A stretch of 64,000 nucleotides of DNA, from assembly GCA_900120415.1 (NCBI GenBank), contig FQLW01000005.1, positions 248,001 through 312,000 of the forward strand, written 5' to 3'. This document shows, piece by piece, positions 61,880 through 64,000 of the stretch. This DNA comes from Urmitella timonensis (GTDB taxonomy: Bacteria > Actinomycetota > Actinomycetes > Actinomycetales > Actinomycetaceae). The position numbers and the translations under genes were made by a program. How positions within the stretch are numbered: the first letter of the stretch is position 1; each line of letters starts with the position of its first letter. Under the pieces are notes generated by a model. The model saw nothing but the letters and a program-made list of their open reading frames with translations, did no database searches and had not been told where the DNA came from.

Positions 61880-63253
61880 TGTGTGGTTTCAGGAGATGTG
61901 TCCGTTTTTCTTGGGGTTGGGGTTTTAAGATCTTTCAGGACTTGTGTCCGCTTGTAATAAGGAAAAACTCTTTTAATGTCCCAGGTCATTTGTCCGAAAA
62001 CCTGTAATCTCAAGCATGTCATATTCAAAGAATCGTGCCATTGTCCTTGCGGTGACGGAAGGAGCAATGACCACCAGCCAAGCCGCCACACACTTCGACA
62101 CCTCCCCACGCCACATCCGCCGCCTTTTAGCCCAATACCGACAACACGGATTAAAAGGCCTAGAACCCAAATCAGGAAAACCCCACCACAACCCCAACGC
62201 AACAAATCAACAAACCATTAACCAAATCATCAAACTACGCCACAAACTACAAAACGAAGGACTAGACAACGGACCCCAATCAATCTGGAACCACCTACCA
62301 AACGAAAACCGTCCCTCACCAACCACCATCTGGCGCATCCTAAAAAGAGCCAACCTAATAACACCCCAACCCCAAAAACGACCCAAAAACTCCTACCACC
62401 GATTCCAAGCAGATCTACCCAACCAAACTTGGCAATCAGACTTCACCCACGTCCAACTAAAAAACGGCACCGACACAGAAGTAATCACCTGGCTAGACGA
62501 CCACTCCCGCTACCTCCTACACGTAAGCGCCCACCCCCACATCACCTGCCAAACCGTAGTCCAAACCTTCACCCAAACCGCCAAAATCCACGACCTACCA
62601 GCCTCAACCCTCACAGACAACGGAATGGTCTACACCACCCGACTAGCAAGAGGAAACAACACCCGCAACAACCAACCCAACGCCTTCGAACAACTACTAG
62701 ACGAACTAAACATCACCCAAAAAAACGGAGCCCCAGCACACCCCACCACCCAAGGAAAAATCGAACGCTACCACCAAACCCTCAAAAAATGGCTCAACGC
62801 CCAACCACCAGCAACCAACCTCAACGACCTAAACACACTCCTAAAAGACTTCCAACACATCTACAACACCAAACGCCCCCACAGAGCACTCAACAGAAAA
62901 ACACCCAACCAGGCCTACCACAACAAACCAAAAGCACACCCCACAATCACCATCAACAAAAACGACTGGCGCGTACGACTAGACACCGTAGACCAAAGCG
63001 GCACCATAACCCTCAGATACCACGGAAAACTCACCCACCTAGGCATCGGACGCGCCCACAAAAACAACCCCGTAATCGCCCTAATACACGGACCACACAC
63101 CATAATCATCAACAAAAACACCGGGGAAATCATCGCCGAACACACCATCAACCCCAACAAAACCTACCAACCAAAAAACGGACAAATGTCCTGAAACACC
63201 CCAAACCCAAAACGGACAAATGACCCGAAACACCCACCCCAAAAACCCAAAAA
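61880..63253 (+). mobile_element. IS481-type insertion sequence region
   Basis: The 1.37-kb interval between the two tRNA-Pro-end repeats holds one transposase gene and terminal arrays of a motif like TTTCAGGACATTTGTCCG. Three direct copies lie on the left (61887-61908, 61933-61954 and about 61979-62000), and two inverted copies on the right (63173-63196 and 63209-63230). Exact ends and target duplication cannot be fixed by eye. The inner right motif overlaps the end of the transposase gene. Confidence 0.7.
62016..63194 (+). CDS. IS481 family transposase
   Basis: A 392-residue DDE transposase. The N-terminal HTH is TTSQAATHFDTSPRHIRRLL. The catalytic core has WQSDFTHVQL (first Asp), LTDNGMVYTT (second Asp) and GKIERYHQTLKKWL (Glu), plus YNTKRPHRALNRKTP near the end, as in IS481. 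The triad is complete and the frame is intact, so it may be active. The coding strand is strikingly rich in A and C and poor in G and T, unlike all neighbouring genes, a sign of foreign origin. The start ATG 62016 has no good ribosome site. Confidence 0.93.
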   Translation: MSYSKNRAIVLAVTEGAMTTSQAATHFDTSPRHIRRLLAQYRQHGLKGLEPKSGKPHHNPNATNQQTINQIIKLRHKLQNEGLDNGPQSIWNHLPNENRPSPTTIWRILKRANLITPQPQKRPKNSYHRFQADLPNQTWQSDFTHVQLKNGTDTEVITWLDDHSRYLLHVSAHPHITCQTVVQTFTQTAKIHDLPASTLTDNGMVYTTRLARGNNTRNNQPNAFEQLLDELNITQKNGAPAHPTTQGKIERYHQTLKKWLNAQPPATNLNDLNTLLKDFQHIYNTKRPHRALNRKTPNQAYHNKPKAHPTITINKNDWRVRLDTVDQSGTITLRYHGKLTHLGIGRAHKNNPVIALIHGPHTIIINKNTGEIIAEHTINPNKTYQPKNGQMS

Positions 63254-63255
63254 AT

Positions 63256-63284
63256 CCCGCGACATATGCGGACATATGTCGCGG
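63256..63284 (-). terminator. Terminator of tRNA-Pro(TGG)
   Basis: CCCGCGACATATG and CATATGTCGCGGG are perfect 13-bp arms with a 4-base loop. On the minus strand the stem is followed by ATTTTTTGGG, so it ends the tRNA transcript. The same hairpin, degraded, is present at 61827-61855. Confidence 0.85.
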
Positions 63285-63297
63285 GACATCACATTCG

Positions 63298-63371
<74 letters not shown>

Positions 63372-63447
63372 TTGGTTTTTTATTTCAACCTCTAATAGGT
63401 TACACTGTTCTGGCGGGATTCGTTAAATGGAGACGAAAACCCGGATT

Positions 63448-63521
63448 GCGAGTGTAGCTCAATGGTAGAGCCCCAGCCTTCCAAGCTGGTCATGCGGGTT
63501 CGATTCCCGTCACTCGCTCCA
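63448..63521 (+). tRNA. tRNA-Gly (anticodon TCC)
   Basis: Acceptor GCGAGTG pairs with CACTCGC, and anticodon loop CTTCCAA gives TCC. The 3' TCCA is encoded. Accessory-looking sequence begins right after it. Confidence 0.95.
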
Positions 63522-63550
63522 CTTAGACGTCGGATTTGATAAGTACCCTT

Positions 63551-63709
63551 TTGCGTTAGCGAGTATCGCTTAGGGGGGTGTGAAAAATCGCCTGCGTTAG
63601 CGGGTGTGGGTTTTGCGTTACCTAGTATCGTGTTTTCCCTAGTCGGATGCAGTTTTGGGGTTTAACTCGCTAACGGAGTCGAAAAATGCGCCTATCTGAC
63701 TCGCGATAC
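63551..63709. repeat. Cluster of short repeats after tRNA-Gly
   Basis: Direct copies TTGCGTTAGCGAGTATCG (63551-63568), CTGCGTTAGCGGGTGTGG (63592-63609) and TTGCGTTACCTAGTATCG (63613-63630) share a GCGTTA core. CTCGCTAACG (63666-63675) is the same core inverted, and GCGATAC (63703-63709) is a further inverted part-match. The 246 bases between tRNA-Gly and the edge CDS hold no credible gene. Confidence 0.5.
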
Positions 63710-63767
63710 CCCTGCTCTGTTGGTGTTGGTTCGAGTGTGGTGCTCTGTCCGTGGTTAGGGCGCGGGA

Positions 63768-64000
63768 TTAGAGCTTGACTTTGATTTCTTTCCCGGTTCT
63801 GAAAATGAACCGGATTAGGTTTGCACCGATGATGGCGTGGTCGATTAGGGCGGTCCATTGACAGGCCTGGAAGTGTTCGATGGATTTGTCAGCTAGCTGA
63901 GAGTAGGCGGTTTTGATCGCGGTGGCTTTGGCATGTTTGGCTGCGGTCTCGGCATCGATGGCTTGTTTGCGGCCCAGGGTTTTCTGGTATCGCGCTTCTA
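63768..64000 (-). CDS. Unrecognised CDS, C-terminal part only
   Basis: The minus strand is open from the right window edge to a stop at 63768, giving 77 residues of the C-terminus. It contains RKQAIDAETAAKHAKATAI, QLADKSIEHFQACQWTALID and ends IRFIFRTGKEIKVKL. It is basic and helical. I cannot assign a family; the position next to a tRNA and repeats suggests an accessory gene. The start lies beyond the window. Confidence 0.55.
   Translation of the reverse strand, partial: EARYQKTLGRKQAIDAETAAKHAKATAIKTAYSQLADKSIEHFQACQWTALIDHAIIGANLIRFIFRTGKEIKVKL

Noticed and set aside
61482-62205. Minus-strand frames of 99 and 222 residues between the gntR operator and the IS
   Set aside because: They run through the palindromic element, the tRNA-Pro remnant and the IS end, have no domain, and one crosses into the transposase gene.
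62429-63223. A 264-residue open frame overlapping the transposase gene
   Set aside because: It exists only because the transposase coding strand has almost no T. Its product is Arg/Pro/His-rich noise in another frame of a gene with a complete DDE motif.

Overview
The window reads as one stretch of chromosome from a moderate-GC actinobacterium, most likely of the family Actinomycetaceae; a Varibaculum- or Mobiluncus-like organism is my inference, not something I could check. The support is a Pup-modification locus (arc, dop, pup, pafA), the actinobacterial Suf operon with an embedded Rieske ferredoxin, a glnA2-glnE pair, a divergent glgC/glgA pair, a zinc-free L32, and many start codons placed exactly where transcription should begin (leaderless genes).

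Layout. 1-5907: iron-sulfur assembly operon sufB-sufD-Rieske-sufC-sufS-sufU-sufT, with sufB cut by the left edge. 5952-8250: arginine deiminase and ornithine carbamoyltransferase. 8340-15091: HAD phosphatase, ABC-F ATPase, SixA-type phosphatase, small proteins, and the glgC/glgA pair. 15188-21256: ABC ATPase, glnA2, glnE and a phosphoglycerate-mutase-like phosphatase. 21347-26808: membrane and hypothetical proteins, an SPFH protein, tRNA-Gly/Cys/Val, TatA/B, tRNA-Leu, a HAD phosphatase and a MazG-like protein. 26991-33343: NDH-2-like flavoprotein, aldo/keto reductase, UppP, HAD, RecB-like nuclease, TrmI. 33423-39256: arc-dop-pup-pafA plus a membrane FKBP-like protein, with no proteasome genes between pup and pafA. 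39375-43844: hisF-hisI-trpC-lgt and pyk. 44064-47324: two small proteins, a cell-wall anchored surface protein and a nitroreductase. 47376-53563: tRNA-Pro, uvrB, a P-type ATPase, a yybP-ykoY (manganese) riboswitch with its TerC gene, and tRNA-Val. 53571-58711 (minus strand): M18 aminopeptidase, a DUF6308-like protein, cysE, cysK with a cysteine-codon leader ORF, and a YigZ protein. 58925-61510: rpmF and a YtrA-type gntR-ABC operon with a perfect operator palindrome. 61511-64000: an accessory end with a palindromic element, an IS481-type insertion flanked by copies of the tRNA-Pro 3' end and its terminator, tRNA-Pro, tRNA-Gly, a cluster of short repeats and an unrecognised CDS running off the right edge.

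Most of the window is ordinary housekeeping sequence. The best targets for a second look are: (1) the cysK leader, where a 13-codon ORF with three Cys codons ends at the foot of a GC-rich hairpin, behind a 9-bp dyad; (2) the proteasome-less Pup locus, whose ARC ATPase lacks the C-terminal proteasome-docking motif and whose pafA overlaps a degenerate FKBP-like membrane protein; (3) the tRNA-Pro/IS junction with its approximately 55-bp direct repeats; (4) about fourteen genes with a TAnnnT -10 box a near-constant 7 bases before the start codon; (5) unexplained palindromes and short repeats in the last 2.5 kb. All function calls come from reading motifs; no database search was run.
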